A stretch of 37,288 nt of DNA from Thermoflexus hugenholtzii JAD2. Lineage in GTDB: Bacteria > Chloroflexota > UBA11872 > UBA12225. Each line of letters starts with the position of its first letter. Positions within the stretch are counted from its first letter, which is position 1. Both the position numbers and the translations under genes were made by a program. Shown here piece by piece: positions 20,092-27,591 of the stretch. The stretch spans positions 1 through 37,288 of the forward strand of contig CAMBEO010000019.1 of NCBI GenBank assembly GCA_945865725.1, read 5' to 3'. Under the pieces are notes generated by a model. That model worked only from the letters and a program-made list of their open reading frames with translations, did no database searches and had not been told where the DNA came from.

Positions 20092-22908
20092 TCACCGGCG
20101 CTTGAGGTTGGCGAGGGATGCGGCGAGCTTCTTGGGGCCGGCAGCGTCGAATCGAACCTGCACGAGGGTCTCGCCACTGCGCGAGACCTCGGTGGCGGTG
20201 ACGGTGCCGTCGCCGAAGGTGGGGTGCGTGACCAGTTCGCCGACGCCAAGGTCAGGGATGGGCGCGGCGCGAGGTGGGACGGGTGGGACGGGTGGGACGG
20301 GTGGGACGGGTGGGACGGGTGGGACGGGCGGTTGGGGGGTTGGCGGTGCCGTGGCGCCGGGCCGGGTCACGGGCAGGAGGTCGCTCGCGCGGCGCAACCC
20401 GGGGATGCCCTCGAGGCCAGGGCGTGACGCACCGGGACGGCTCGCGAGCGGCGTCGCCGCCGACGCGGGTCCCCCGACGCGCGTCCCCGTTCCTGACCAC
20501 GACCGGATCGGTACGGGCGTGCCTGTCGATGAGGTTTCCGGCGCGACACGCCCCCACGACCCGGCGGCAGCCACGACGGCACTCGGCCATGCGCCAAGGG
20601 CGATTGACGTCATGCGATCAGCGGGGATGCGAAGGCCGTTGCCGTCGACCCAGCGCACGGCATCCGCCGGCACCTCGCCGAGGAAGCGCGAGGGGTCGTT
20701 CGAAGCGAAGAAGCCCCGGAAGATCCGTGACTTGCACCCGATCAGGTACAGGAACCGCATCGCGCGGGTAAAGCCGACGTAGCAGAGGCGCCGCTCCTCG
20801 TCGAGGCTCCCCTCCTCGAGGGCGCGCATGTGCGGGAAGATGCCTTCCTCCATGCCGGTGATGAAGATCGCGGGGTATTCGAGGCCCTTCGCGGTGTGGA
20901 GGGTCATCATGGTGACGCGGTCGCCGTCGGCCGGGCGGTCCTTGATCGTGTCGGCGTCGGAGACGAGAGCGGCGTTCTCGAGGAGGAGGCGCAGGCCCTC
21001 CTCGGCAAGGCCGGTGCCGTACTCCGCCATGACGGTCCGCAACTCCTGGACGTTTTCCCACCGCTCCTCGCCGTTGTCGTCCTTCGCCTCGAGCAGGTAC
21101 TCGCGGAAGCGCGTGCGTTGCAGGACGAGTTCGAACAGGTCGGGCAGGGAGACGGTCGTCAGGGCGGCGCGCATCGCGTCGAGGTCGCGCGCAACCACCA
21201 GCAGGAGGTCATGCGCCCGCCGGTTCCACGGCAGGTCGACCGGCTCCGGCGCCTTCGCCGCGAGGCCGCGCTGCGCGATCACGTCGCCCTCGTCGCGAAG
21301 CAGGCCGACGAGGGCATCGACCACGCCGCGACCGGTCGTGGGCACCCACGCGACGACCCGTTCGACCGTCGTGTCGCCCAGTCCCTTGCGGGTGCCGGCG
21401 GCGCGGGCAAAGGCGTCCATGTCGAAGGGGTTGACGAGGAGGCGCAACCAGGCGAGGACCTCCTTGATCTCGCGCCGCTCGTAGAAGCGCGTGCCGCCGA
21501 CAAGCTGGTAATCGACGCGGTGGCGAACGAAGGCCTCCTCGATGGCGCGGGACTGGGCGTTGGTGCGGTACAGGATCGCGACGTCGCGAAGGCGGACGCC
21601 GAGGCCCCGCAAGCGGTCGACCTCGCGCAGGATGAAGCGCGCCTCGTCATCCTGCGTGCCGGCGATGACGCCAGTGACCGGGTCGCCGCGGTGGTTCGCG
21701 GTCCAGAGGTTCTTGTGGTGGCGATCCGTCAGGCCGGCCTCCACTGCCTGCGCGGCGGCGAGGATGTTGCCGGTCGACCGGTAGTTCTGCTCGAGGCGGA
21801 CGACCTCGCATTCGGGGAAGTCCTGCTCGAACTGCAGGATGTAGCGCACGTCGGCGCCGCGCCACCCGTAGATGGCCTGCGAGTCGTCACCGACGACGGC
21901 GAGGTTGCGGTGCCCCCCGGAGATGGCCTTGACGAGGCGGTACTGGGCCTCGTTGACGTCCTGGTACTCGTCGACGAGGACGTGGCGGTAGCGGGCGGCG
22001 AAGCGTTCGCGCACGTCGTCGTGGCGTTCGAGGACCTCGACCATGAGGTTGACGAGGTCGCCGAAGTCGACGGCATTCGCGGCGACCATCGCGTCCTGGT
22101 AACGCCGGTACAGGTCGGCGACGGCCTTCTCGTGGGGCAAGCGGGCGACCACGGCCGCCTGCGCCGGGGTGGTGAGGTGGTCCTTCAAGCGCGAGATGGC
22201 ATTGACGACCGTCTGGGGCGTCGGGTCCTTCAAGTTGATGCCGGCCTCAGCGTAGAGGCGGCGGAGAAGCCGGACCTGGTCATCCGTGTCGTAGATGGTG
22301 AAGTCGCGGGTGTAGGGGCGCCCGAGAACCTCGACCTCCTGCCGGAGGAAGCGCGCGCACAGGCCGTGGAAGGTGCCCATCCGGACCTGGCGGGCGTCGG
22401 CCTCGCCGGTCAGGCCGATGACCCGCTCCGTCAGCTCGCGCGATGCCTTGTTCGTGAAGGTGACGGCGAGGACGTTCCACGGGCGCACCCGGCGCTCTCG
22501 GAGGAGGTAGGCGATCCGGTACGCGATGACCCGCGTCTTGCCGGACCCGGCACCAGCGAGGATGAGCAACGGACCGTCGCCATGGGTGACCGCCGAGACT
22601 TGCGCAGGGTTCAACTGGGTGGTCAGGAAGCCGAGGATCTCGGCCGACGGCCCTGCGTGGGGTGGGGGCGGGTCGAAGCGTCGGGACCGCCCGTCCTCGC
22701 CATCGTGGCGCGAAGCGGGAGGCGGCACGAGGCTGTCGAGCGGCCCGAAGTCGTCGTCGGGCGGAGTGCCATGGGTCGTCGGCGAGCTCGTGATCCGCGC
22801 GGGCTGCGCGTCCCCGCTGGCGTCGCCAAGGCCGCGCGGCGGGCCGAAGCCGTCGAGGTCGTCAAGGGAACCGGTGCCGTCGCGCCGTGGTCGCGGGTCT
22901 TGGGACAT
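20092..22908 (-). CDS. pcrA: PcrA/UvrD-family superfamily 1 DNA helicase
   Basis: 3'-5' ATP-dependent DNA helicase for nucleotide-excision repair, replication restart and removal of RecA filaments. 938 residues against the usual ~730. Motifs in order: Q-motif LNPAQVSAV (99-107), Walker A GAGSGKT (119-125), VTFTNKASREL, VDEYQDVNEAQ, VVGDDSQAIYGWRGAD, LEQNYRSTGNIL, MTLHTAKGLEYPAIF and CYVGFTRA. The C-terminal Tudor-like domain (LVTHPTFGDGTV) that contacts RNA polymerase in PcrA is present. Extra length comes from a ~90-residue polar N-terminus and a disordered linker with a VPP repeat. ATG 22908 is chosen because a -10 box lies just before it. Divergent from the dehydrogenase. Confidence 0.95.
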   Translation of the reverse strand: MSQDPRPRRDGTGSLDDLDGFGPPRGLGDASGDAQPARITSSPTTHGTPPDDDFGPLDSLVPPPASRHDGEDGRSRRFDPPPPHAGPSAEILGFLTTQLNPAQVSAVTHGDGPLLILAGAGSGKTRVIAYRIAYLLRERRVRPWNVLAVTFTNKASRELTERVIGLTGEADARQVRMGTFHGLCARFLRQEVEVLGRPYTRDFTIYDTDDQVRLLRRLYAEAGINLKDPTPQTVVNAISRLKDHLTTPAQAAVVARLPHEKAVADLYRRYQDAMVAANAVDFGDLVNLMVEVLERHDDVRERFAARYRHVLVDEYQDVNEAQYRLVKAISGGHRNLAVVGDDSQAIYGWRGADVRYILQFEQDFPECEVVRLEQNYRSTGNILAAAQAVEAGLTDRHHKNLWTANHRGDPVTGVIAGTQDDEARFILREVDRLRGLGVRLRDVAILYRTNAQSRAIEEAFVRHRVDYQLVGGTRFYERREIKEVLAWLRLLVNPFDMDAFARAAGTRKGLGDTTVERVVAWVPTTGRGVVDALVGLLRDEGDVIAQRGLAAKAPEPVDLPWNRRAHDLLLVVARDLDAMRAALTTVSLPDLFELVLQRTRFREYLLEAKDDNGEERWENVQELRTVMAEYGTGLAEEGLRLLLENAALVSDADTIKDRPADGDRVTMMTLHTAKGLEYPAIFITGMEEGIFPHMRALEEGSLDEERRLCYVGFTRAMRFLYLIGCKSRIFRGFFASNDPSRFLGEVPADAVRWVDGNGLRIPADRMTSIALGAWPSAVVAAAGSWGRVAPETSSTGTPVPIRSWSGTGTRVGGPASAATPLASRPGASRPGLEGIPGLRRASDLLPVTRPGATAPPTPQPPVPPVPPVPPVPPVPPVPPRAAPIPDLGVGELVTHPTFGDGTVTATEVSRSGETLVQVRFDAAGPKKLAASLANLKRR
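20273..20326. repeat. 9-bp tandem repeat, 6 units, in pcrA
   Basis: Six copies of GGTGGGACG in a row; on the coding strand each encodes a Pro-Val-Pro-type triplet, giving a proline-rich rigid linker between the helicase core and the C-terminal Tudor-like domain. Unit length keeps the frame. Confidence 0.9.
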
Positions 22909-22915
22909 GCGTTCT

Positions 22916-22921
22916 ACTGTA
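22916..22921 (-). promoter_or_regulatory. Possible -10 box of pcrA, leaderless
   Basis: TACAGT lies 7 nt before ATG 22908, and no Shine-Dalgarno sequence is present between them. This geometry fits a leaderless mRNA. No -35 match is evident. Confidence 0.4.
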
Positions 22922-23039
22922 CTGGTGCCGCGCGAGTGCCGACGGTGCCCGGGCGCCGCCAGATGCGCCGCGAGGCGTGCGTACACTGGCCGAGGTGGTG
23001 CCGCGACGGGCGGGGCATCCCCACGTGGGAGGAGATCAG

Positions 23040-24098
23040 GTGGCGACGATGATGCGGGGCGCGTTCTTCCTCGGCCCCAACGAGATGGCGCTGCGCGACG
23101 TTCCCGTGCCAGTGCCCGCGCCGGGGGAAGCCTTGCTTCGCATCGAGGCCTGCGCGGTCTGCGGGACGGACTTGAGGATCCTGTCAGGCGGCAAGACGCG
23201 CGGCGTGGTGCCTCCCCGGGTGCTTGGGCATGAGATCGCGGCGACGGTCGCGTCGTACGGCGAAGGCGCCGCGGCGGTCGTCGGCCTGCCGGTCGGGACG
23301 CGTGTCACGCTGCCCCCGGGCATCACCTGCGGCGCCTGCCGGTTCTGCGTGACCGGCCTCGAGAACCACTGCACCCGGCGCGAGGCGTTCGGCTACAAGT
23401 ACGACGGCGGCTTCGCCGAGTACATGCTGATGCCTGCGCATGCCGCGCGCCGCCAGATGCTGTTCACGGTGCCTAACTCGCTGCCGGCCGCCGAGGCGTC
23501 GCTGGCCGAACCGCTGGCGTGCGTGGTGAACGGGCAACGCAAGTCGCAGGTGACCGTTGGCGATGTCGTCCTGATTGCCGGGGCCGGGCCGATCGGGTTG
23601 ATGCACGTCCAGATGTCCCGCCTCGCCGGGGCGCGGGCGGTGATCGTGTCCGAACCATCTCCTGCGCGGCGCGAGCAGGCGCTGGCGATGGGCGCGACCG
23701 AGGTGGTCGACCCGACGGTGCACGACGTGGGGGACGTGATCCGGGCGCGGGCCGGCGGCTTCGGTGCCGACGTGGCGATCGCGGCGATCGGCGTGCCCGG
23801 CCTCGTGCATGACTTGCTGCGGTGGGTCCGCCCGGGCGGGCGGGTGAACCTGTTCGCCGGGTATGCCGGCGCGGGCGAGGCGACGATCTCGGCGAACCTG
23901 ATCCACTACGGTGAACTGGTGGTGACCGGCACGAGTGCGTGCACGTCGGAGGACTTCCGCGTCGCCCTCGCGCTGCTGTCCGAGGGCCGGATCGATGCCG
24001 GGCCGCTGGTTTCGCACCGGTTCCCGTTGGCGGAGGTGCACGAGGCGTTCGACGTGACCCGGCGCGGCGCGGGACTGCGGGTAGTCGTTACGCCGTAG
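23040..24098 (+). CDS. Zinc-dependent medium-chain alcohol/polyol dehydrogenase
   Basis: NAD(P)-linked MDR dehydrogenase, 352 residues. Catalytic zinc ligands are Cys41 (AVCGTD) and His64-Glu65 (VLGHEI); the structural zinc site is Cys97, 100, 103, 111 (CGACRFC...ENHC). The nucleotide-binding Rossmann motif is LIAGAGPIGLMHVQ. The pattern is closest to threonine/sorbitol dehydrogenase relatives; substrate unknown. Start GTG 23040 is chosen because GGGAGGAG ends 5 nt before it; ATG 23049 or 23052 are alternatives with spacing that is too long. It diverges from pcrA across ~130 nt; TACACT at 22982-22987 is a weak -10 candidate. Confidence 0.92.
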   Translation: MATMMRGAFFLGPNEMALRDVPVPVPAPGEALLRIEACAVCGTDLRILSGGKTRGVVPPRVLGHEIAATVASYGEGAAAVVGLPVGTRVTLPPGITCGACRFCVTGLENHCTRREAFGYKYDGGFAEYMLMPAHAARRQMLFTVPNSLPAAEASLAEPLACVVNGQRKSQVTVGDVVLIAGAGPIGLMHVQMSRLAGARAVIVSEPSPARREQALAMGATEVVDPTVHDVGDVIRARAGGFGADVAIAAIGVPGLVHDLLRWVRPGGRVNLFAGYAGAGEATISANLIHYGELVVTGTSACTSEDFRVALALLSEGRIDAGPLVSHRFPLAEVHEAFDVTRRGAGLRVVVTP

Positions 24099-24142
24099 GC
24101 GCAGTGACGCCATTAGGGCATGGGACTGCGGGCGTCCCGCGC

Positions 24143-24222
24143 GCTCCGGGGTGGTGGCCTGGTCCGGCGTGCTCTTGGTCCGCGGGCATCCCTGCCCGCT
24201 CCGGGGTGGTGGCCTGGTCCGG
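24143..24222. repeat. Two copies of a 25-bp repeat plus family-2 palindrome
   Basis: GCTCCGGGGTGGTGGCCTGG with TCCGG following occurs at 24143-24167 and again at 24198-24222, a period of 55 bp. Between them is the family-2 palindrome GCGGGCA-TCCC-TGCCCGC (24182-24199). It lies between the ends of the convergent dehydrogenase and recX genes. Confidence 0.85.
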
Positions 24223-24253
24223 GGGCGCCCCCCCGGCGCTGGCGTAACGGCGC

Positions 24254-25057
24254 TCATGGGAGCGGAGGGGAAGCCAGGTCAAGGTCGCCGTCGGCGTCCG
24301 GCGATGACCCGTCGACGTGCGCGACGAGGGCATCGCGGACGACCCGGGCGACGACTGGCGCGGCGAACCCACGGCGGGCGAGGGTGCCGGCCAACCGGCG
24401 CGTCGCGCTCGCGCGATCAAGCCGTGCAAGGCCCGGGACGGCGCGCGCGGCGACGGCGCATGCACGTTCGACCTCACCGCCGTCGTCGGCGATGGCCGCC
24501 GCGATCGTCGCGTCATCGACGCCCCGGCGCGCGAGGTCGTGGCGCAGGCGGAGGGTGCCGTGGAGGCGGTAGGTGCGACGGGAGGCGACCCACCCCTCGG
24601 CGTAGCTCGCGTCGTCGAGGTAGCCAAGATCTTGCAGGCGCGTCACGGCGCCTCCCACGGCCTCGGGTGCGAAGCCCGCTCGACCGAGGCGCGCGTCCAT
24701 CTCCCGCACGGTGTGGGCGCGGGCGGCGAGGGCCCCGAATGCCCGCGCGAGGGCGGCCCCGGTGCTGGTGGAAGCATTGGCGGGTGCCGTCCGACCGGTG
24801 CGGCGAGGGCGCGGTGCAACGTCGCCGCCATCGCCCCTACCCCGGCGGGCAGGGATGCCCGCGGACCAGTCCCCACCCTCTACCCCCACTGCCTCTCCGG
24901 CGGGCGGGGCTGCCCGCGGACCAGGCGCCGCCATCACCCCCTCTTCACCGGGGTGGATGAGCGCAGGTGCGCCTTCCTCGTCCCACGGGGCGAGGTCGAG
25001 GATGGAGAGGGGGATGGCGGTTGAGCGGTCGCGGACGGGGCGCCGGGTGATAGCCAT
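24254..25057 (-). CDS. recX: RecX-type regulator of RecA, with repeat-derived N-terminal extension
   Basis: Binds RecA filaments and modulates their activity. 267 residues. The RecX core of three-helix repeats spans about 100-255: ALARAFGALAARAHTVREM, LGYLDDASYAEGWV, GTLRLRHDLARRGV and LARRGFAAPVVARVV. Residues ~43-75 (for example PGPRAAPPAGEA and SAGIPARRG) are encoded by two copies of the family-2 palindromic repeat, read in frame. ATG 25057 is chosen because TATACT lies 6 nt before it and upstream in-frame codons would run through the operator. recX usually sits next to recA; here recA is absent from the window and recX has its own apparent SOS-type promoter. Confidence 0.87.
   Translation of the reverse strand: MAITRRPVRDRSTAIPLSILDLAPWDEEGAPALIHPGEEGVMAAPGPRAAPPAGEAVGVEGGDWSAGIPARRGRGDGGDVAPRPRRTGRTAPANASTSTGAALARAFGALAARAHTVREMDARLGRAGFAPEAVGGAVTRLQDLGYLDDASYAEGWVASRRTYRLHGTLRLRHDLARRGVDDATIAAAIADDGGEVERACAVAARAVPGLARLDRASATRRLAGTLARRGFAAPVVARVVRDALVAHVDGSSPDADGDLDLASPPLP
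24845..24917. repeat. Two family-2 palindromic repeats inside recX
   Basis: Copy one: GCGGGCA-GGGA-TGCCCGC at 24845-24862. Copy two: GCGGGC...GCCCGC at 24900-24917. Both are followed by CGGACCAG, which in reverse complement is the CTGGTCCG flank seen in the 24143-24222 copies. The recX reading frame passes through both without a stop. Confidence 0.8.
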
Positions 25058-25063
25058 GGGACA

Positions 25064-25095
25064 AGTATAGAACATACGTACGAGAACGCACGTTC
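25064..25095 (-). promoter_or_regulatory. recX promoter with two LexA/DinR-type boxes
   Basis: A perfect GAAC-N4-GTTC palindrome (GAACGCACGTTC) lies at 25084-25095. A second box with one mismatch, GAACATACGTAC, lies at 25070-25081. The second abuts the -10 hexamer TATACT (25069-25064), which is 6 nt from the recX ATG with no Shine-Dalgarno. GAAC-N4-GTTC is the core of the LexA box of Gram-positive-type LexA proteins, so damage-inducible transcription of recX is likely. Confidence 0.7.
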
Positions 25096-25150
25096 CAAAG
25101 GGAGGGCAGTCGGAGTCGGCCTGACGCACGCGCCTTGCGCCGCGCCGCGG

Positions 25151-25582
25151 TCACTCGGTCACGGACGCGTCCCATGGGTTGACGACCGAGATGCCGCACG
25201 CGTCGAAATCGCGGACGTTGCGGGTCGCGAGGGCGGCCCCGTGTACACGCGCAATCGCCGCGATCTGCGCGTCTGCCATGCCCATCGGGCGCCCCATGCG
25301 GCGCCGTGAGGCGGCGATTTCGGCGTAGGCGCGGGCCGCCGAGACGTCGAACGGCAGTACCCGGTGGCGGAAGTCGATCGCCAACATCTGCTCGACGGCC
25401 CGGTCCAAGGCCTCTCGCCGCCTGCCAATCGGGAGCAATGCGATCCCGAACCGCAGCTCGCCCGCGGTGACCGCACTGATATACGTCACCTCTGCCTCAT
25501 GCGCGCCGATGAACGCGATGACGGTCTCATGAGGCGACGCCTTGACCAGTTCGGACACCACATTGGTGTCCAGCAGAATCAC
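25151..25582 (-). CDS. PIN-domain toxin, VapC/FitB type
   Basis: Type II toxin: a Mg-dependent ribonuclease of the PIN fold, 143 residues. The acidic active-site residues are Asp5 (MILLDTNVVSEL), Glu42 (AGELRFG) and Asp104 (GMADAQIA), with Asp125 in TRNVRDFD as the fourth candidate; the first three fall at the same numbers as in Neisseria FitB. Known relatives cut tRNA or rRNA, but the target here is unknown. Its ATG overlaps the antitoxin stop by 4 nt (ATGA), so it is coupled to the antitoxin. The pair lies directly upstream of the recX promoter on the same strand. The domain looks intact. Confidence 0.93.
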   Translation of the reverse strand: MILLDTNVVSELVKASPHETVIAFIGAHEAEVTYISAVTAGELRFGIALLPIGRRREALDRAVEQMLAIDFRHRVLPFDVSAARAYAEIAASRRRMGRPMGMADAQIAAIARVHGAALATRNVRDFDACGISVVNPWDASVTE

Positions 25583-25851
25583 TGGTCGAACGTCGGTGGA
25601 TCGCGCATCGGTTCTCGGGGTTCCTCAGGCATGTCCCAGCCCCCCAACGGCGCGAAGCGCGCGCGGATCGACGCGACCAGGCCAACTCCTGTCGGTACCT
25701 GTTCCAAAGTGGAGTCGGCTCCGGACTGTTCCACCGCGGCGCACAGGATCTGGCGCACCTCCTCTTCCATCGAGCGGCCGTGCGTCGCCGCGCGGATGCG
25801 TAGCCGTGCCTTGACGGCCTCATCGAGGTTGCGGACGGTCAGGCTCGCCAT
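25579..25851 (-). CDS. Ribbon-helix-helix antitoxin, VapB/FitA type
   Basis: 90 residues. Residues 1-42 form a ribbon-helix-helix DNA-binding domain (MASLTVRNLDEAVKARLRI ... GRSMEEEVRQIL) typical of FitA-like antitoxins; the C-terminal half (FAPLGGWDMPEEPREP) is the flexible segment expected to wrap the toxin. A strong AGGAGG lies 6 nt before the ATG, stronger than for most genes here, which fits an antitoxin made in excess. Upstream lies an imperfect palindrome over a possible extended -10, so the pair probably represses itself. Confidence 0.9.
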   Translation of the reverse strand: MASLTVRNLDEAVKARLRIRAATHGRSMEEEVRQILCAAVEQSGADSTLEQVPTGVGLVASIRARFAPLGGWDMPEEPREPMRDPPTFDQ

Positions 25852-25870
25852 TCAGTCCCTCCTGATTGCA

Positions 25871-25890
25871 ACGATAGCACTGCGATCGCA
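25871..25890 (-). promoter_or_regulatory. Possible promoter and operator of the toxin-antitoxin pair
   Basis: On the minus strand TGCTATCGT (25879-25871) is an extended -10 (TGn plus TATCGT), about 20 nt before the antitoxin ATG. Overlapping it is a near-palindrome CGATAGCA-C-TGCGATCG (25872-25888, one mismatch between arms) and the perfect decamer TGCGATCGCA (25881-25890). Ribbon-helix-helix antitoxins bind such sites; this assignment is inference. Confidence 0.45.
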
Positions 25891-26034
25891 TTGGGTCGTC
25901 GCCCGCGCGTCGCCCCCGTCACGGATTGGCGGGCAAGGGATGCGCGTGGGCCATGCCCTACCTCGGCGCCACTGACCTGGTTGACGAGCCACCGCAGTTC
26001 ACGGTGCCCGCTCGCGCGCAACGGGCGACTCCCG

Positions 26035-27048
26035 TCAGGATCGGCGGGCGAGGACGGCGCGCAAGCGGGCGTAGCGGGCGAAGGTGTCGGCGGGCGGTTC
26101 GACCGGTTCCATCCAGTCGCGCGTCCGCTCCCACCCGTCGGGGTAGGTGCGATGCAGGCGATGGCGATCGGCGAGGATCGGTCCGAGGCCGCGCAGGGCG
26201 GCGACGCGCCCACGCACCCCCGCCAGGTCACGCCGAGTGACCGCGGTGTACGGGATCGCCATCAGGTCGTACCCGAGAATCGCGGGAAGGTGCGCAAGCA
26301 GGCCGGGTCCTGGGTAGCACTTGGCGATCGTCCACACCTTGTTGCGCCCGAGGTGCCAGTTCTTGAACGGCGACCCCTCCCCGGCGCTCCCGGAATGGGC
26401 GTGGCGTACGACCGCTGCGGGGGCCACGACAGCCTCCCAACCGGCAAGGCGGGCGCGCCACGCGAGGTCGACGTCCTCCAGGTACATGAAGAAGCGTTCG
26501 TCGAAGCCGCCGAGCTGGCGGAGCATCGCGGCGCGATAGAGCGCGGCGCCCGCGCTTGCGCCAAAGGTTGGGACGGGCGGCCCGGGTGGGCGCCGATGGT
26601 CGCCGCTACCACCATCCCACGCGATGCCGGCGCGGTCGATGCGGATGCCCGCCGACTGCACCACCTGCGCGTCGTGCAGGAAGACCATCTGGCTCGCGAC
26701 CGACCCGGCGCGGGGGTTGGCATCGGCCGCGTCCACGAGGGCCGCCAGCCATCCCGGTTCCGGCACGGTGTCGCTGTTGAGGGTGACGACGAGGTCGCCC
26801 CGCGCCTGCCCGATGGCGAGGTTGTTCCCGGCGGCGAACCCCGCGTTCCGGCCGCTGCGGACGAGGCGGACGCGGGCGTCCGTGGCGGCGACGGCCTCGA
26901 CGGCCTCGGGGGTGCCGTCACGGGAGGCGTTGTCGACGACGACGACCTCGAAGCCCCCCGGCGCAGCCTGCGCGAGGAGGGCGGGGACGAGCGCGTCGAG
27001 GTGCGCGCGACCGTTCCACGTGACGACGACGACGGTGGTGCGAGGCAT
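26035..27048 (-). CDS. GT2-family glycosyltransferase
   Basis: Cytoplasmic or membrane-associated GT-A sugar transferase, 337 residues, resembling rhamnosyltransferase-type GT2 proteins of polysaccharide loci. It shows VVVVTWNG at the N-terminus, VVVDNASRDGT for nucleotide binding, NAGFAAGNN, the DXD-like TLNSDTVPEPGW, GGFDERFFMYLEDVDLAWR as acceptor/catalytic region, and no membrane helix. It begins at ATG 27048 with AAGGAGG 8 nt upstream; TATTCT (27102-27097) is a plausible -10. It diverges from the small gene and exporter operon and belongs to the same locus. Sugar and acceptor unknown. Confidence 0.93.
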   Translation of the reverse strand: MPRTTVVVVTWNGRAHLDALVPALLAQAAPGGFEVVVVDNASRDGTPEAVEAVAATDARVRLVRSGRNAGFAAGNNLAIGQARGDLVVTLNSDTVPEPGWLAALVDAADANPRAGSVASQMVFLHDAQVVQSAGIRIDRAGIAWDGGSGDHRRPPGPPVPTFGASAGAALYRAAMLRQLGGFDERFFMYLEDVDLAWRARLAGWEAVVAPAAVVRHAHSGSAGEGSPFKNWHLGRNKVWTIAKCYPGPGLLAHLPAILGYDLMAIPYTAVTRRDLAGVRGRVAALRGLGPILADRHRLHRTYPDGWERTRDWMEPVEPPADTFARYARLRAVLARRS

Positions 27049-27087
27049 CTTGAAAGCCTCCTTGGCAGGGTCGGCCGGTCGCGCGCA

Positions 27088-27197
27088 GACTTCCGGAGAA
27101 TACGACGAGGGGCGGGCTATCCTCTCAAGCGCGACGCGCCCCGCTCGCGCGCAGGCAATGGCCGAGCCGTCTCGGGGCAGGACTTCCGGAGGATACG
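27088..27197. repeat. 17-bp direct repeat in the divergent spacer
   Basis: GACTTCCGGAGAATACG (27088-27104) and GACTTCCGGAGGATACG (27181-27197) differ at one base and are 93 bp apart. The second copy supplies the ribosome site (CGGAGG) of the gene at 27201. The first contains, on the other strand, a TATTCT -10 candidate for the GT2 gene. Confidence 0.65.
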
Positions 27198-27200
27198 CGG

Positions 27201-27524
27201 ATGCCCGACGAGGTCGCGACGCCGATCGCGCGCATGATGATGGGGGTGGCGGGCCACGCCCTGCTGGCGTACGTGCAGCTGCGTGCCCTCGCCGAGGTAC
27301 TGATCGAGACCGGCGTCGTCACGCGCGAGCAGCTCGAGGAACGTTTCCGGGTGATGCGCGCGCGCGAGCTTGACCGCACGATCGACGAGTGGTTCGAGCC
27401 AGAGATCGCGAAGCACATCAAGATGGCGTTCGAGGCCGAGCGCGCCGCGACGGAGGCGGAGGGGAGCGTCGCCCCGCCCGACCCGGGCGAGGTGGCGCGC
27501 GCCCGGGCGATGCAGGGCGAGTGA
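27201..27524 (+). CDS. Small helical protein of unknown function
   Basis: 107 residues, not recognised. It looks all-helical: a hydrophobic N-terminal part (residues ~10-40, ARMMMGVAGHALLAYVQL), then LIETGVVTREQLEERF and a charged helix rich in Arg/Glu, ending in a polar tail. The hydrophobic part is too interrupted for a clear membrane helix and there is no signal peptide. CGGAGG lies 8 nt before the ATG. TATCCT at 27118-27123 may be a -10. It heads the plus-strand exporter operon, 67 nt before the permease, so it may have a role in the polysaccharide locus, but nothing in the sequence shows this. Confidence 0.7.
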   Translation: MPDEVATPIARMMMGVAGHALLAYVQLRALAEVLIETGVVTREQLEERFRVMRARELDRTIDEWFEPEIAKHIKMAFEAERAATEAEGSVAPPDPGEVARARAMQGE

Positions 27525-27591
27525 CCGTGTCCGGAACCCGTCCGCACCCGGTTGCACGGTGCCCGCGCGCCGGCGGCAACGTTCTTCCCGC

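Noticed and set aside
20145-20160. Reverse-strand GGTTCGATTCGA, like a tRNA T-loop
   Set aside because: It encodes VRFDAAG in the C-terminal domain of PcrA and no cloverleaf is possible.
20830-23052. 740-codon plus-strand open frame opposite pcrA
   Set aside because: Antisense shadow of a helicase with all motifs on the minus strand; composition (Asp/Glu/Arg/Val-rich) is typical of reverse-frame artefacts.
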